64,000 bases of DNA from Asterias rubens (GCF_902459465.1 NW_022985712.1:1-64000); one strand, 5' to 3'. Positions 1 to 12,158 are shown, numbered from the stretch's first letter. The notes: generated by a model from the letters alone, not told the origin. Numbers and translations: made by a program.

Positions 1-60
1 GCTGCTTAACTTCGGTGATCAGACGAGAACCAGTGTTTTCAGCGTAGTATGGCTGTAGAC
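1..60 (-). rRNA. 5S rRNA, cut by window start
   Basis: First 60 nt of a 5S gene read on the minus strand, from the 5' end GTCTACAGCC into the box A region. The rest lies outside the window. Confidence 0.9.
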
Positions 61-141
61 ATAAACTGCACTTTATGCAGTGGCTTAAGTGTCAAGTCTA
101 GATTTACAAAAGTTGTTTCTCTGAAAAAAAAAAAAATGAAT

Positions 142-251
142 GTCTACGGCACCCAGTATTCCCAGGAGGTCTCCCATTAGACTGGGCCTGCGCTGCTTAA
201 CTTCGGTGATCAGACGAGAACCGGTGTTTTCAGTGTAGTATGGCTGTAGAC
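142..251 (-). rRNA. 5S rRNA copy with internal deletion (probable pseudogene)
   Basis: Minus-strand 5S copy about 9 nt shorter than its neighbours. The box C region around GTACTTGGATGGG is collapsed (plus strand CCCATTAGACTGGG). The same deletion recurs in the copies at 29634 and 31604, so it spreads within the array. Loss of the internal promoter should silence it. Confidence 0.85.
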
Positions 252-332
252 ACTAACTACACTTTATGCAGTGGCTTAAGTGTCAAGTCTAGGTTTACAA
301 AAGTTGTTTCTCTGAAGAAACAAAATATTAAA

Positions 333-443
333 GTCACCCAGTATTCCCAGGAGGTCTCCCATCCAAGTACTGACTGGGCCTGCGCTGCTTAACTTCGGTG
401 ATCAGACGAGAACCGGTGTTTTCAGCGTACTATGGCTGTAGAC
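333..443 (-). rRNA. 5S rRNA copy lacking part of its 3' end
   Basis: Minus-strand 5S copy next to the giant transposon. The gene's 3' end is shortened (plus strand GTCACCC in place of GTCTACGGCACCC), and one base of the CTGACGCTG block is missing. Its upstream spacer is cut at 447 by the transposon and resumes at 24649. Confidence 0.85.
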
Positions 444-447
444 ACTA

Positions 448-484
448 CCCACTGGGCAATTTGTTACCGATTACCGAGATTACC
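448..484 (+). repeat. Left terminal inverted repeat of the giant transposon
   Basis: CCCACTGGGCA is perfect against the other end. An imperfect continuation rich in TTACCGATTACC then pairs with TTACCCGATATTACCC at the right end. Confidence 0.8.
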
Positions 485-709
485 GGATATTACCGGTAAT
501 ATCAGCCCAAAATTTGACTAAGACCAAATATTACCAATATTACCATGTTATTACCCAAATGATATTACCTGTGTTATAATGAAAGTGTTATAAATTCCTT
601 AATATTTGATATTTTGAGGATAAGGATAACATATGAATGATCCTCGAGGCCAATGGTCTGTTTCTGATGAGGAAAACAATTGGAAAATGGTGCACCATCG
701 TACCACAAT

Positions 710-3345
710 TTCCAAGTCCAAAATATTACCGTTATCACCCTGTTGGAACCGATATTTTACCCAGTTACAACAGGGTGATGAGAAGTAATATCGGTAAGGT
801 TTAATGGCGGAGTTGGTTATAACATTGCGAACTTGAGTAATAACAGTAAACTCCCCGCGAAATGTTGAAGTCCAAAATATTACCGTTATCACCCTGTTGA
901 AACCGACATTTTACCCAGTTACAACAGGGTGATGAGAAGTAATATCGGTAAGGTTTGATGGCGGAGTTGGTTATAACATTGCGAACTTGAGTAATAACAG
1001 TAAACTCCCCGCGAAAAGTTGAAGTCCAAAATATTACCGTTATCACCCTGTTGAAACCGACATTTTACCCAGTTACAACAGGGTGATGAGAAGTAATATC
1101 GGTAAGGTTTAATGGCGGAGTTGGTTATAACATTGCGAACTTGAGTAATAACAGTAAACTGGTGCGAAATGTTGAAGTCCAAAATATTACTGTTATCACC
1201 CTGTTGACACCGACATTTTACCCAGTTACACCAAGGTGATGAGAAGTAATATCGGTAAGGTTTAATGGCGGATTTGGTTATAACATTGCGAACTTGAGTA
1301 ATAACAGTAAACTCCCCGCGAAATGTTGAAGTCCAAAATATTACTGTTATCACCCTGTTGAAACCAACATTTTACCCAGTTACAACAAGGTGATGAGAAG
1401 TAATATCGATAATGTTGAATGGCTGAATTGGTTATAACATTGCCAACTTGAGTAATAACAGTAAACTAATAGCAATCCACGTAACATTTTCAAGTCCAAA
1501 ATATTACTGTTATCACCCTGTTGAAACCGACATTTTACCCAGTTACAACAAGGTGATGAGAAGTAATATCGGTAAGGTTTAATGGCGGAGTTGGTTATAA
1601 CATTGCGAACTGGAGTAATAACAGTAAACTCTCAGCGAAATGTTGAAGTCCAAAATGTTACTATTATCACCCTGTTGAAACCAACATTTTACCCAGTTAC
1701 AACAGGGTGATGAGAAGTAATATCGGTAAGGTTTAATGGCAGAATTGGTTATAACATTGCCAACTTGAGTAATAACAGTAAACTGGCGCGAAATGTTGAA
1801 GTCCAAAATATTACTGTTATCACCCTGTTGAAACCGACATTTTACCCAGTTACAACAGGGTGATGAGAAGTAATATCGGTAATGTTGAATGGCTGAATTG
1901 GTTATAACATTGCCAACTTGAGTAATAACAGTAAACTAATAGCAATCCACGTAACATTTTCAAGTCCAAAATATTACTGTTATCACCCTGTTGAAACCGA
2001 CATTTTACCCAGTTACAACAAGGTGATGAGAAGTAATATCGGTAAGGTTTAATGGCGGAGTTGGTTATAACATTGCGAACTGGAGTAATAACAGTAAACT
2101 CTCAGCGAAATGTTGAAGTCCAAAATGTTACTATTATCACCCTGTTGAAACCAACATTTTACCCAGTTACAACAGGGTGATGAGAAGTAATATCGGTAAG
2201 GTTTAATGGCAGAATTGGTTATAACATTGCCAACTTGAGTAATAACAGTAAACTGGCGCAAAATGTTGAAGTCCAAAATATTACTGTTATCACCCTGTTG
2301 AAACCGACATTTTACCCAGTTACAACAGGGTGATGAGAAGTAATATCGGTAAGGTTTAATGGCGGAGTTGGTTATAACATTGCGAACTTGAGTAATAACA
2401 GTAAACTCCCAGCGAAATGTTGAAGTCCAAAATATTACTGTTATCACCCTGTTGAAACCGACATTTTACCCAGTTACAACAGGGTGATGAGAAGTAATAT
2501 CGGTAAGGTTTAATGGCGGAGTTGGTTATAACATTGCGAACTTGAGTAATAACAGTAAACTCCCAGCGAAATGTTGAAGTCCAAAATATTACTGTTATCA
2601 CCCTGTTGAAACTGACATTTTACCCAGTTACAACAGGGTGATGAGAAGTAATATCGGTAAGGTTTAATGGCGGAGTTGGTTATAACATTGCGAACTTGAG
2701 TAATAACAGTAAACTCCCAGCGAAATGTTGAAGTCCAAAATATTACTGTTATCACCCTGTTGAAACCAACATTTTACCCAGTTACAACAGGGTGATGAGA
2801 AGTAATATCGGTAAGGTTTAATGGCAGAATTGGTTATAACATTGCGATACTGGAGTAATAACAGTAAACTCCCCGCGAAATGTTGAAGTCCAAAATATTA
2901 CTGCTATCACCCTGTTGAAACCGACATTTTACCCAGTTACAACAGGGTGATGAGAAGTAATATCGGTTATGTTGAATGGCTGAATTGGTTATAACATTGG
3001 TTTTTTTTTTCCCGTTAATGTTCTGTCTTGTGCTATTGTAACTTGTTTGTTGTACCTTGTATTGGTCGAATAAATGATAATAATAATAATAATAACATTG
3101 CGAACTGGAGTAATAACGGTAAACTCCCCGTAAAAATGTTGAAGTCCAAAATATTACCGTTATCACCCTGTTGAAACCGACATTTTACCCAGTTACACCA
3201 AGGTGATGAGAAGTAATATCGGTAAGGTTTAATGGCGGAGTTGGTTATAACATTGCGAACTTGAGATACGGTAAACTCACCCTGTTGAAACCGACATTTT
3301 ACCGAGTTACAACAGGGTGATGAGAAGTAGTATGGGTAACGTTTA
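710..3345 (+). repeat. 154-bp tandem repeat, left subterminal array
   Basis: About 16-17 head-to-tail copies of a 154-bp unit that includes TTACCGTTATCACCCTG, CCCAGTTACAACAGGGTGAT and TTGGTTATAACATTGCG. The unit contains a short dyad (ATCACCCTGTTG...CAACAGGGTGAT), so each copy can form a hairpin. Open frames on the minus strand across the array are repeat translations, not genes. The array sits just inside the left end, where CACTA-like transposons keep subterminal repeats. Confidence 0.9.
3000..3091 (+). mobile_element. Short non-LTR retrotransposon 3' tail in the satellite
   Basis: A 92-bp unrelated block interrupts one 154-bp unit. It ends with AATAAATGATAATAATAATA and is bordered by ATAACATTG on both sides (2991-2999 and 3092-3100), like a target duplication. 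A microsatellite-like 3' tail with AATAAA is typical of 5'-truncated CR1/L2-type insertions. The family is not identified. Confidence 0.55.
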
Positions 3346-4266
3346 AAGTAATAATTAAACCAACTAATAGACGTAAGCCCCATCCACCAACTGTACTAAA
3401 ACACTATAATTAATATGAAACAATGATAGTGATACAATTGAACGACATTTTAAAAACAGAGAATTAAAGAATTAAAAGTAAACTACTAAATGAATAGGAA
3501 TTAACCAAGTAATGGTATAAAATACAAAGGAATACAAAACATAGATAGGTAATAAGAAACGTTTGGACTAGACATGAGACGGTGAGAAGGATTTAGGGGT
3601 TAGGCCTACTGATGCAACTCATGTCGCTTTCAACAGGTTTGGACTTCAACATTTCGCTGCAGATTGCTGTAAGTTTACTGTTATTACTCAAGTTGGCAAT
3701 GTTATAACCAATTCTGCCATTAAATTCTACATTGTTTGTAATTGTAAATATTGTTATTTAACTATGTGTTGTTTTGGTAGGATATTTCTAATGTTATTAA
3801 TGTTTCTCACGTTCTTGTTTGATAAATTACTGTCTTTGCTGTAGCATAATAATTATTGTCTCTTTACATGTAGTGCATCATATTGATGTAGTCACTAACT
3901 AAATATTGATGAGTGGTGGCGCTTTTTGTTTTTGCTCACTCTTGTGTGAACCTGACCTTGACCTTTTGCCCCTGGTGGTGCTGCCGGGCCGGTAGGGTCA
4001 CCACTCCTGCACCATCTTTAACAGGTAAGCACCAACCAATTTTTAGTAGGATTTTTATCCCTAAATATCATTAAGCAACCAGAGTAGTTGGGACCCATCC
4101 TTTAGTTATATTATTCATGAAAGGTCCTGGATCATTGTCATTATAATTTGTATAGTTATGCTCTTTGGAAAAAGGGTGATTTTTGAGTAAGAAAAGTTAG
4201 GAAAGTGAAAGTTATTATTGTGTAATCTGCATTGTGTAATACATTTTGTGAAGTCACATGTATGAG
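3346..4266. other. Non-coding interval within the giant transposon
   Basis: AT-rich sequence with no supportable gene. One inverted fragment of the 154-bp unit lies at about 3640-3722 (it contains ATTACTCAAGTTGGCAATG). The 16-mer GAAGTCACATGTATGA at 4250-4265 recurs near 4550. Confidence 0.5.
3640..3722 (-). repeat. Inverted partial copy of the 154-bp satellite unit
   Basis: Reads as the reverse complement of about half a unit (GGACTTCAACATTTCGCTG then GTTTACTGTTATTACTC). It forms an inverted repeat with the array to its left. Confidence 0.75.
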
Positions 4267-4418
4267 TAGACTTGTGGACAAGTCGTTAAATCGGCCCCAC
4301 GCGCTGAGATAGTGCTCCCCCGACAACACTGCTCTCGCGCGAACTCACTGCTCTCGCGCGAACTGATGGCTCCCCGATTTTGACTCCTCATTAACGACTT
4401 GTACAAGTTGTCAGCGGT
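4267..4418 (+). repeat. Left 152-bp terminal inverted repeat
   Basis: Contains two tandem CTGCTCTCGCGCGAACT motifs, GC-rich against an AT-rich interior. It matches 8247-8398 in reverse complement with little visible divergence. Confidence 0.9.
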
Positions 4419-6429
4419 TTGTGCACAGCCTATGGGCACTTCAGCCGAAATCGTACGGACGCATCTGATTGGTCGATGTCGTTAAATCAATGAATATTCA
4501 ACATGTATATGCTATCAAACAGTACACCCTGTATTGGATGGGTTCGGGAAGTCACATGTATGAATGAACGATCAACAAACCTGTCAGCGTGTATTTATTA
4601 TGCCTACACACTACACGTCGTGTGTGTATGGTTGTACTTTTGAGTACGGATTTTCATCGGGAACTTTGACGTGCATATTAAATAAATAACTTCGTCTTAA
4701 CTTGGTCTGACTTGGTTGATAAACTTGAAGAACAAGATATAGAAGCAGCTGTCAAGTAGCCAGTTTTCTCAAGGCATGCAACATGCAAGAGATCTGCTCA
4801 CGTCGACGACAGGTCGCAAGGAAGAAGAAGAAGAAGCCGCCATTTATATGCATCATGCCAACACACACACACTGCACACAGCGTGTATTGATTGATGAAA
4901 GGCAATGACACTTTTGTAAACAAATGATTTGCACCGGCCGAATATTCGATGTAATCAGTAGCCTTGCTCAAGGCAGTGGTGATGGTTGGTGCATACTGTG
5001 TTGGCATCATGAAATCAACACAGGTGAGCTTGCTGTTAAGTTTCTTAATTAAACTACTAATAAATTTGCGTTGACAAATAATATTGCAAAAATCTACCTC
5101 CATGGAGTTACCGGTAACTTGGTTTGGGGCTTCTTACTTAAAAGAACAAGTTTTGTTTTGAAGTAAAACTGAACAAAACATGTGTTATTATTCATATAAC
5201 TCACTGGTTCCACCATGGAGGTAGTTTCTACCTCCATGGTTCCACAAAAAGCACTGTCGTCAGTGGCGGTTGCACCGACACACACAGGTTATTAAAATTG
5301 AGCCCCTACTTCTAAAGTTCTAGTTCTACACAAGGTTACTTGTTTTGCATTGTTGTTGGAACTTTTGTATCTAGAGAGTAGAGTCTCAAGCAATGCAAAA
5401 AGTACCAAATTCACTGTTTTTGTTGTTGTTGGTTTTTATAATTAAACATAATTGTTGTTTTTTTTAGAAACAATAATAAAACATAATAACAAAATGTTTA
5501 AAAAATTTAAACACTAAAACTTAAATAAGATTTGAAATTACATGAGAGTCTTTATTTGTGATGGTGTTGCCTCGAACCTCACTTTAGCCCGTAAGTATTA
5601 GGTAGGTTTTATTAGCTGCATGTTATGCCAGCAAACACGTGAACGTGAAGGTCAAAACATTGTGTTGTTAGGTGACGTCACCACTTTGGGCTTATTTCAT
5701 GCTCACGTAAGACGTCTGCACAGAGAGGTACCTGACGTGAAAAATGGTATCTTCATGTGTGATTTTAACAACACAATTTTCTGACATTTACGTTAACTTA
5801 TTTGCTTGCAATAAGTATTAGCCTATCATACTACGGATAGTATTACACAATCAACATAAGTTCAGGTCAACATTGTGTGTTTCTTTCTTTTCTCCACAGG
5901 GTCACATGGCAGCCTGACAGTGCAAGGGAAACACTCCTCGTTTAAGAAGGAAGTTCGTTCCACCCCTACCCCTAAGCTGCTGTAAAAACTGTGAAAGTTT
6001 GATCTCCTGCCTTACTGCGAGTCATGGGAAAAGTTAGCCGAGATGGATCTGCATTGGAGTGAAGATGTGTACGCAAAAACTGATACAACTCTAGACACTC
6101 ATTAAATTACTCTGGTGCCTGATTTATAAAGAAATGTTCATACAAACAAAATAATCTTAATTGCAATCCTCTGTTTAATTGGTAACCAATGAAGCGATCT
6201 TAGAAGGAGCATGGCATCACGACGGCGATTTAACCTAAATATAACACGAGCAGCCCAGTTCTGCAAACTGTGAAGTCTCTTTTAAAATATGCATGTGGGT
6301 TTTCTGTAAGCAGCCCATTACAACAATCTAACCGAGAAAGAACATGGCTGCGAATCACATGATGTTATGAATCGTCAGATACATACTTCCTAATCTGTGA
6401 CACATGAAATCGAACAGACTTGCAAAGCT

Positions 6430-6545
6430 GGAGCCGTTTTCACGAAACGTTAATCTTAGGGTTTGCATGTTACGTTGCAAGGCTGGGACTCAACTCAAGT
6501 CGTAAGATTAACACAAGTTGGAAAGAGTTTGGTGTAAACGAAAGC
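6430..6545. repeat. Small foldback (MITE-like) repeat
   Basis: Imperfect palindrome. The left arm contains TTTTCACGAAACGTTAATC and the right arm GGAAAGAGTTTGGTGTAAACG. It resembles the repeat at 34850-35005. Confidence 0.45.
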
Positions 6546-6859
6546 AGGTCTATTTGATCAGTCATAGACAATTCAATCAAAATATGCACCAAAGTTCTTG
6601 ACTGATGTGGATGGTGCATTCTGAATGGTTCCAAATGTAAGAATGACATTTATACTGTGCAATTACCAACAATTATTTTGCTCATTTTAGTTAAAATTTA
6701 TTCTTTCCAATCCAAATACTTAAATATCCAAAGCACAGACTGAGAGGGTTTGATAATGTATAAAGGCTAGGCGGTTGTGCAACATAGGTAGAAGACCCAT
6801 TTAAAATGTTCATTCAAGTTAGTTTTCCCATATCCACCACCGTTTACATTTCTGTACGG

Positions 6860-7180
6860 TCTTCTAGCGGTGTCCACCCGAAGGTCCGTTAGTCCGAAGG
6901 TTCGATTGTCCGAACGCACAAATTTCCCATAACAGGGGGTTCATTAGTCCCAAAATGAAGTAGGTTTCATTAAACCGTACATTTGATACGATAGTCCGAA
7001 GGTTCATTGATCTGAAGGGTTCACTGGTCCAAATAAGGTCCGATAGTCCGAATCGACGATCAAACCTTATTGTCAATTCGGACTATCAGACCTTATGGTC
7101 AATTCGGACTATCGGACCTTATTGTCAATTTGGACTATCGAACATTCAGACTATTGAACCTTCGGCCATCGAGCTGTAAC
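6860..7180. repeat. TCCGAAGGTTCG-type inverted and tandem repeat
   Basis: Many copies of GGTCCGATAGTCCGAA and its complement (TTCGGACTATCGGACCTTA) give an imperfect foldback, with CCGAAGG near both margins. Open frames on both strands here come from the repeat. Confidence 0.6.
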
Positions 7181-8246
7181 CCTTCTAGCACTCGCCTAGT
7201 TTGTAAATTGTTTAAAGTGTTTTGTAATGAACAGGTTTTGCAAAAGTCAACTACTCACTATGTTTATATAGCAACCTGGAGGTGCAAGGGAAACACTCCA
7301 CATTTTCTTTATTTACAGTTTCTACCATCAATATCCATTAGTCTGAAGGTATTTTCATTGTTTATTGCTCAATTTAATTTATTTATTTCAACCACTGGTT
7401 TGCATTTGTTGATCGATTTATCAATAAATTTGTTTCTTGGTTTTTGTTTGAGGCAAACTACAATTTGAGTCACTGTTCCTTTTTTGCATTTCACGGTGTC
7501 TTTACCCTATTTGAGCCTTATATTAATTGTTATGATTGCTTGGAAGTGAGAAGTATTTTTCGTGGTTACAGTTGCTTAAAACAAAACAAAAGTACAGCTG
7601 CTATATGAAACCTTGTCTTGCAATATCTTGGGCAAGTAGAGTGTATGTCGATGATTAGCTATAATACCTTTAAAATACATCGACATCTGAAAAGAGTTAC
7701 TGAAATTTTCCGGAATCCCTGCGATCCGCACACGACTGCCCTATGAAACTTGTCCACAAGACTCACATATCAAACTTCCACATGTCGACCATGGTTTTCA
7801 AAATCACTTTTTAGATGAAAACTTAAAATAAAAAAACATTTGTCAGTAAACAAATAATGAATTTTGGGACTGGTAGTATTAATACAAACTATATTTTTAT
7901 GTTGCAACTTGTCCAGTGTACACAGTCCGAGCAGAACACATCGGGTTAAAGGATTGCATTGGACCATTACCATTGACCGTGGGCATTATTTATTTGCATG
8001 AGGCAGCTCACGGATATTAAACAGATAAATAGTAATGCATTTGAAGATGACTTTGTAAAGTTAGGCCCTAATCAACTAATAAAGCAGTTAAATCAAAATA
8101 AAAAAGATTCACAGATGCCCTCCGGTTCAAGCTTTACAGTATTAGAAACTATTACTACCCTCTTATAAAAATGGACTCGTCTGCACGATTGTCTCCGCGG
8201 CAACAGTGAAGGTATACCGCGGTCGTACTTGAATACATGAATACGT

Positions 8247-8398
8247 ACCGCTGACAACTTGTACAAGTCGTTAATGAGGAGTCAAAATCGGGGAGCCATC
8301 AGTTCGCGCGAGAGCAGTGAGTTCGCGCGAGAGCAGTGTTGTCGGGGGAGCACTATCTCAGCGCGTGGGGCCGATTTAACGACTTGTCCACAAGTCTA
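8247..8398 (-). repeat. Right 152-bp terminal inverted repeat
   Basis: Reverse complement of 4267-4418. It ends ...CCACAAGTCTA and is followed by the second ATGTATGAG. Confidence 0.9.
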
Positions 8399-8407
8399 AT
8401 GTATGAG

Positions 8408-10146
8408 CCAAGTTATGCACATGACCCCATTGGGACTATGCATTGGAATTCGGGAGAAGTTAATTTGAAGATAATTAAGGGAAGATATTTGAGATTAGTA
8501 GTAATTAAGATGACTTTGTCATACCTTTACTTATTATCGACAAACTTTTGGCATTTTGGGGGGGTATTATGTAAGTGTGAATTGTGTGTGTGTGAAGGTG
8601 TTTTTCCTGTGTAGCGCTAACAAAAGTATAGTGTCAGTGAGCTCATGCCTTTTGTCATCTATTGTTGGGTTTATATCTGTGTGACATTGTCATAATAATG
8701 GTTTTAAGAGATTTGTAGATTCAAAGTCATGATTTGATATTCTGTGATTTAAAGTGTTTAGATTAGAATTGAATGAGGTAGTTTTTGAGTAAGGAAATAG
8801 ACCACGCAGGATGGAAATGTGCAACAATCAGATTTAGTCCTCATGTTGTCAGTGTAGAGTCGACATATCCAAAGTGTGTTTACTTAATTGATTATTGGCA
8901 GTGACTTTTACTAGACTTGAGTAGTGATCTATATGTGATAGGGTCACACACTTCCGAAGTTAGCTGGTTGTATTTTCAATTGTATTTTAGGAATTGCCCC
9001 CGATCAAGGTAGTTTATTATTTACTTCATTTTTTATGGTAATTACGTATACGTGTTTACTAAATCAGCTTTCTCTACGTTATTTTATACCTCTCCTGCAC
9101 AATCTTTAACAGACTTGTGCAGGATAGGTCCCTCATGCCACCCTCCTTAAAATACGAATTTGCGTCCAAACTAAATATTGTAATGCCTTCGGCCCCCTTA
9201 CAGTAACAAGACATATTTTAAAAGAGAGCCATACCGCTATGTTGTAGGGCAATAATTTTCCTGAAGACTTGATCCAGCCTGCATGAATCCTGATGTCATT
9301 TTTTTGCGGATTTGAATCGGAAAACTGGATTATTTTTAAAGAAATTTATAATAATACAAATTTGGGCGTTATACTTGTAGACCTACATTTTTTTTTTAAA
9401 GATTTCTAGACATGTTCATGTCAGGACTTGTACAACTAGATTTCCAGATACGGTACATGTACATTTCATTATTGTTAAAGAATATATATTGTAAATTAAT
9501 TACTTCATAATGCAAAACTCATGCAGTATAATATCACAGACTTACATGTACAACAGGTATAGGAAAGCATATTGTGACCATTGGCATGACCGGTTGATGC
9601 CTATGATGATATTTAACCTATATTGTCATGTGTACATATGTATAGTGTACCAGTACATGTAACAATGTCTCATGTCAGTTTTAGATTGGGTTGGTAAATT
9701 GTCCTCCATTTCCCCCACATTTTCAGGTTCCCTTGGTGGAGTTGTGCTGTACGTGCCTGTGGTTTTCTTGTGTGCAATATGCCTGGTGTTGGTAAGTAAT
9801 GATTACCCTTGTATTTCTTGACGTACCAGCAAGGAACCATTTTGGCAGGGCCAACTCTTCATAATTTTTTCAATTACTTTAATTATGAAATCACTGCCAA
9901 AACAATGTGGATTTTAGAGAAAATAAAACTAAGAATTTGTCGCCGAAAAACTTTTGATTTTGACACCCCCCACCCCCAAACAGGGAAAAAAAGTTGCATT
10001 TTGTAATTATAAGAACGCTTAATTAATTACTTGGCGCGGACCGATTCCCCTTCCTTTTATGTGTGCAATGTCTCATTCGAAAGATGAAAACAAATACAAT
10101 GCTACAAAATTATAAATTCAATTAAAAAACAAAAATGAATTTTCAG
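8408..10146. other. Upstream region of the transposase gene, no clear gene
   Basis: AT-rich sequence with several TACATGTA-type motifs (9450-9670). An intron-like acceptor (TTTTCAG at 10140-10146) suggests a non-coding leader exon upstream of the transposase start. A short possible exon at about 9727-9792 (after TTTTCAG, before GTAAGT) has no recognised product. Confidence 0.35.
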
Positions 10147-10454
10147 GGTGACACACCAACTTAGGCATAGACCAATTCGTAAAGATGGATGAGGACGAAT
10201 ATATCCGGAAGGAAAAGCGGCGTGAACAGAAAGCAAAATGGGCCAAGAAGAAAAGAGATGCACTGAGAATTGTTTCTGTCCTAGAAGAAGTGAGGAGAAG
10301 GCCAATCTGTGCTGATGCCCCTGGAACTAGTGCTCCCGGCCCCTCTAATCCTGTCAATGGTGTATCCAGTCCAGTAAACCTTGATTCAAGTGATGGCACT
10401 TCTGATGAAGAGGGCAGTACTGATCATGCCGTACATGTGGTAGTTGATGAAGAT

Positions 10455-10890
10455 ACTCCTGGTCCCGTGAGCCCTGGTTACGACACTCCGGGTCCTGCAA
10501 GCCCTGGTTACGACAATCTCGGTCCTGCGAGCCCTGGTTACGACACTCCAGGTCCCGCGAGCCCCGGTTACGACACTCCCGATCCCTTGAGCCCTGGTTA
10601 CGATGATCCCAGTCCTGCGAGCCCTGGTTACGACAATCTTGGTCCTGCTAGCCCTGGTTACGACGATCCTGGTCCTGCGAGCCCTGGTCACGACGATCCC
10701 GGTTCTGCGAGCCCTGGTTACGACGATCCCGGTCCTGCGAGCCCTGGTTACGACGATCCCGGTTCTGCAAGCCCTGATTACGACGATCTCGGTCGTGCGA
10801 GCCCTGGTTCTGACCCTTCCGGTCCTGCGAGCCCTGGTTACGACAATCCCGGTCCTGCGAGCCCTGGTTCCGCGAGCCCTGGTTACAATA
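10455..10890 (+). repeat. 30-bp coding minisatellite (SPGYD decapeptide)
   Basis: About 14 in-frame copies of GGTCCTGCGAGCCCTGGTTA-like units inside the transposase gene. They encode proline/glycine/aspartate-rich low-complexity sequence. Third-base changes and D/N/T swaps between copies show diversification. Long frames on the other strand are shadows of the repeat. Confidence 0.9.
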
Positions 10891-11288
10891 CACATGATGG
10901 CAGTTCTGATGAAGAGGCTGATGACAATCGTGTTGTGTATGTCAAGGAGGTTGATGTTGAAGAAGCAGCGACTGAGGCCGAGTTCTTCAAGAGGTCATTG
11001 CGTGAATTGTTTGGGAGAACATCACTTTCACGGACTGAGCAGCAGTACCTACTCGGGCTTTTCAACCGTGCTGGTGTCCAGGGTTTGCCAAAGGATCCGC
11101 GCACTCTACTTTGCACACCAGGCTCTGTTAACATAAATCCATCCTACTTTGGTGTAGAGTACCACTGGTTTGGCATTGATGACCAGTTAACACGTGCTCT
11201 GGACTATTTGGTTCGCCCACTTCGTCTTGATGAAGAGATCAAACTTATGATTGGGGTCGATGGTGTACTGATTTTTGATTCGTCAAAC

Positions 11289-11293
11289 GTTAA
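11289..11293 (+). repeat. Target-site duplication GTTAA (left)
   Basis: Matches 19519-19523 on the far side of the BEL element. Five bases is the usual BEL/Pao duplication length. Confidence 0.9.
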
Positions 11294-12158
11294 TGTCACT
11301 GCAGCAGCATAGTGTGCAGTGAAGTTTATTTTTAGAGTTATTTCATGTAATACATGTAGGTATTTTCATATTTCCTCCTAGTGAAAACAGATTCTAATAG
11401 AGAAGTTTCCTTTAAAGAGAATCAAGACTTTAGTTAATTAGTGAAAGTATGCAAATGAAAGAGCCGGCTACATGTTCCAATAGTCAACCTCTATCCCACT
11501 TACTTAGTGACCTTGTGCATTGTATGTGTGTATGGGGGCACTAGGCTGTGTGTGGGTACAAGTGTTTCATTGATTTAACACATAAACAAAGTGCAGCCAT
11601 CTTTATTGCACATGTGATTTCATTACAAGCAGCATGTTAAATTAGATACATCTACAGAAAATATCTCTGTCTTCAAGTTATTCAACCTTTATTGGACTTC
11701 AAAGGCCCCAATTTGGTAAGCTATCTTTTCCTTGTTTATTAGTCATCACCAGAGAAGGAATTTAGTGTATTTAGAGAGATTTTACAGCTTAAAAGTGAAA
11801 GTTGAGGAAAGCAAATCAACCCAGTTCTTTCTGTATCTTCCTCAAGCAACACAGTTTTAGCATTGTTTACAAAGAGTTCTATTTGTTGTAATTGTTGTAC
11901 TTTATGCAAGTTTCTTATTAGTTTTCCTTGTTATCAATTAAATTCCAGATTATTATCTCTTCTACTCTACTACACATCTGGACAAATTGACAAGTGCCTC
12001 GGCGTCCTGTTTGTTGTGTTTGGTTTCGAACCTTTTTGATAGAGTAGTTGCGAATACTAGTCTCTTGGGTACACCTTGTTGGGTGTTATTCTCATAAGTT
12101 TGGGAACATTTATTGACTGAAACTCCTCAGGGCACAAGTGAGTCCTGAGGCAGCCACA
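11294..12158 (+). repeat. 5' LTR of BEL copy 1
   Basis: 865 bp with TG...CA ends. Counterpart at 18654-19518. I could not identify a convincing primer-binding site directly after it. Confidence 0.95.

Larger units (their letters stand above)
4267..8398. mobile_element. 4.1-kb non-autonomous DNA transposon, MULE-like
   Basis: Seen: 152-bp terminal inverted repeats (4267-4418 and 8247-8398) starting TAGACTTGTGGACAAGTCG. They are flanked by a perfect 9-bp direct repeat ATGTATGAG (4258-4266 and 8399-8407). Known: 9-bp duplications with long inverted repeats are typical of Mutator-like elements. No transposase reading frame of credible length is visible between the ends, so the element is probably non-autonomous. 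Inside are AT-rich DNA and at least two foldback repeats (about 6430-6545 and 6860-7180). Superfamily is inferred only from duplication length and repeat length. Confidence 0.8.
10185..11293 (+). pseudogene. EnSpm/Transposase_21-like transposase, N-terminal half (split by BEL insertion)
   Basis: The ATG at 10185 follows an acceptor-like TTTTCAG. The first ~80 residues are basic and charged (KEKRREQKAKWAKKK). Next come about 14 copies of a decapeptide of the form DDPGPASPGY, an acidic stretch, and a conserved-looking region (RSLRELFGRTSLSRTEQQY, YFGVEYHWFGIDDQL) ending GVDGVLIFDSSNVN. The frame is then broken by the BEL element. With that element and one 5-bp duplication removed, the frame continues without a break as ...NVN-SWPVLVS in the right half (from 19524). 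Transposases of this group cut and paste the element carrying them, so this was presumably the enzyme of the 24-kb transposon. The annotated stop after the LTR junction is an artefact of the insertion. Confidence 0.8.

Noticed and set aside
599-3383. Series of minus-strand frames with repeated ITVIFWTSTFRGEFTVITQV-type proteins
   Set aside because: They are translations of the 154-bp satellite, with no codon-level constraint and overlapping one another.
7070-7468. 132-codon plus-strand frame (MSIRTIRPYGQFG...)
   Set aside because: Begins in the TCCGAAGG foldback and continues into AT-rich DNA without family resemblance.
10386-10895. Long antisense frame rich in TRARRTGIV repeats
   Set aside because: Shadow of the coding minisatellite. 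The sense frame explains the sequence.
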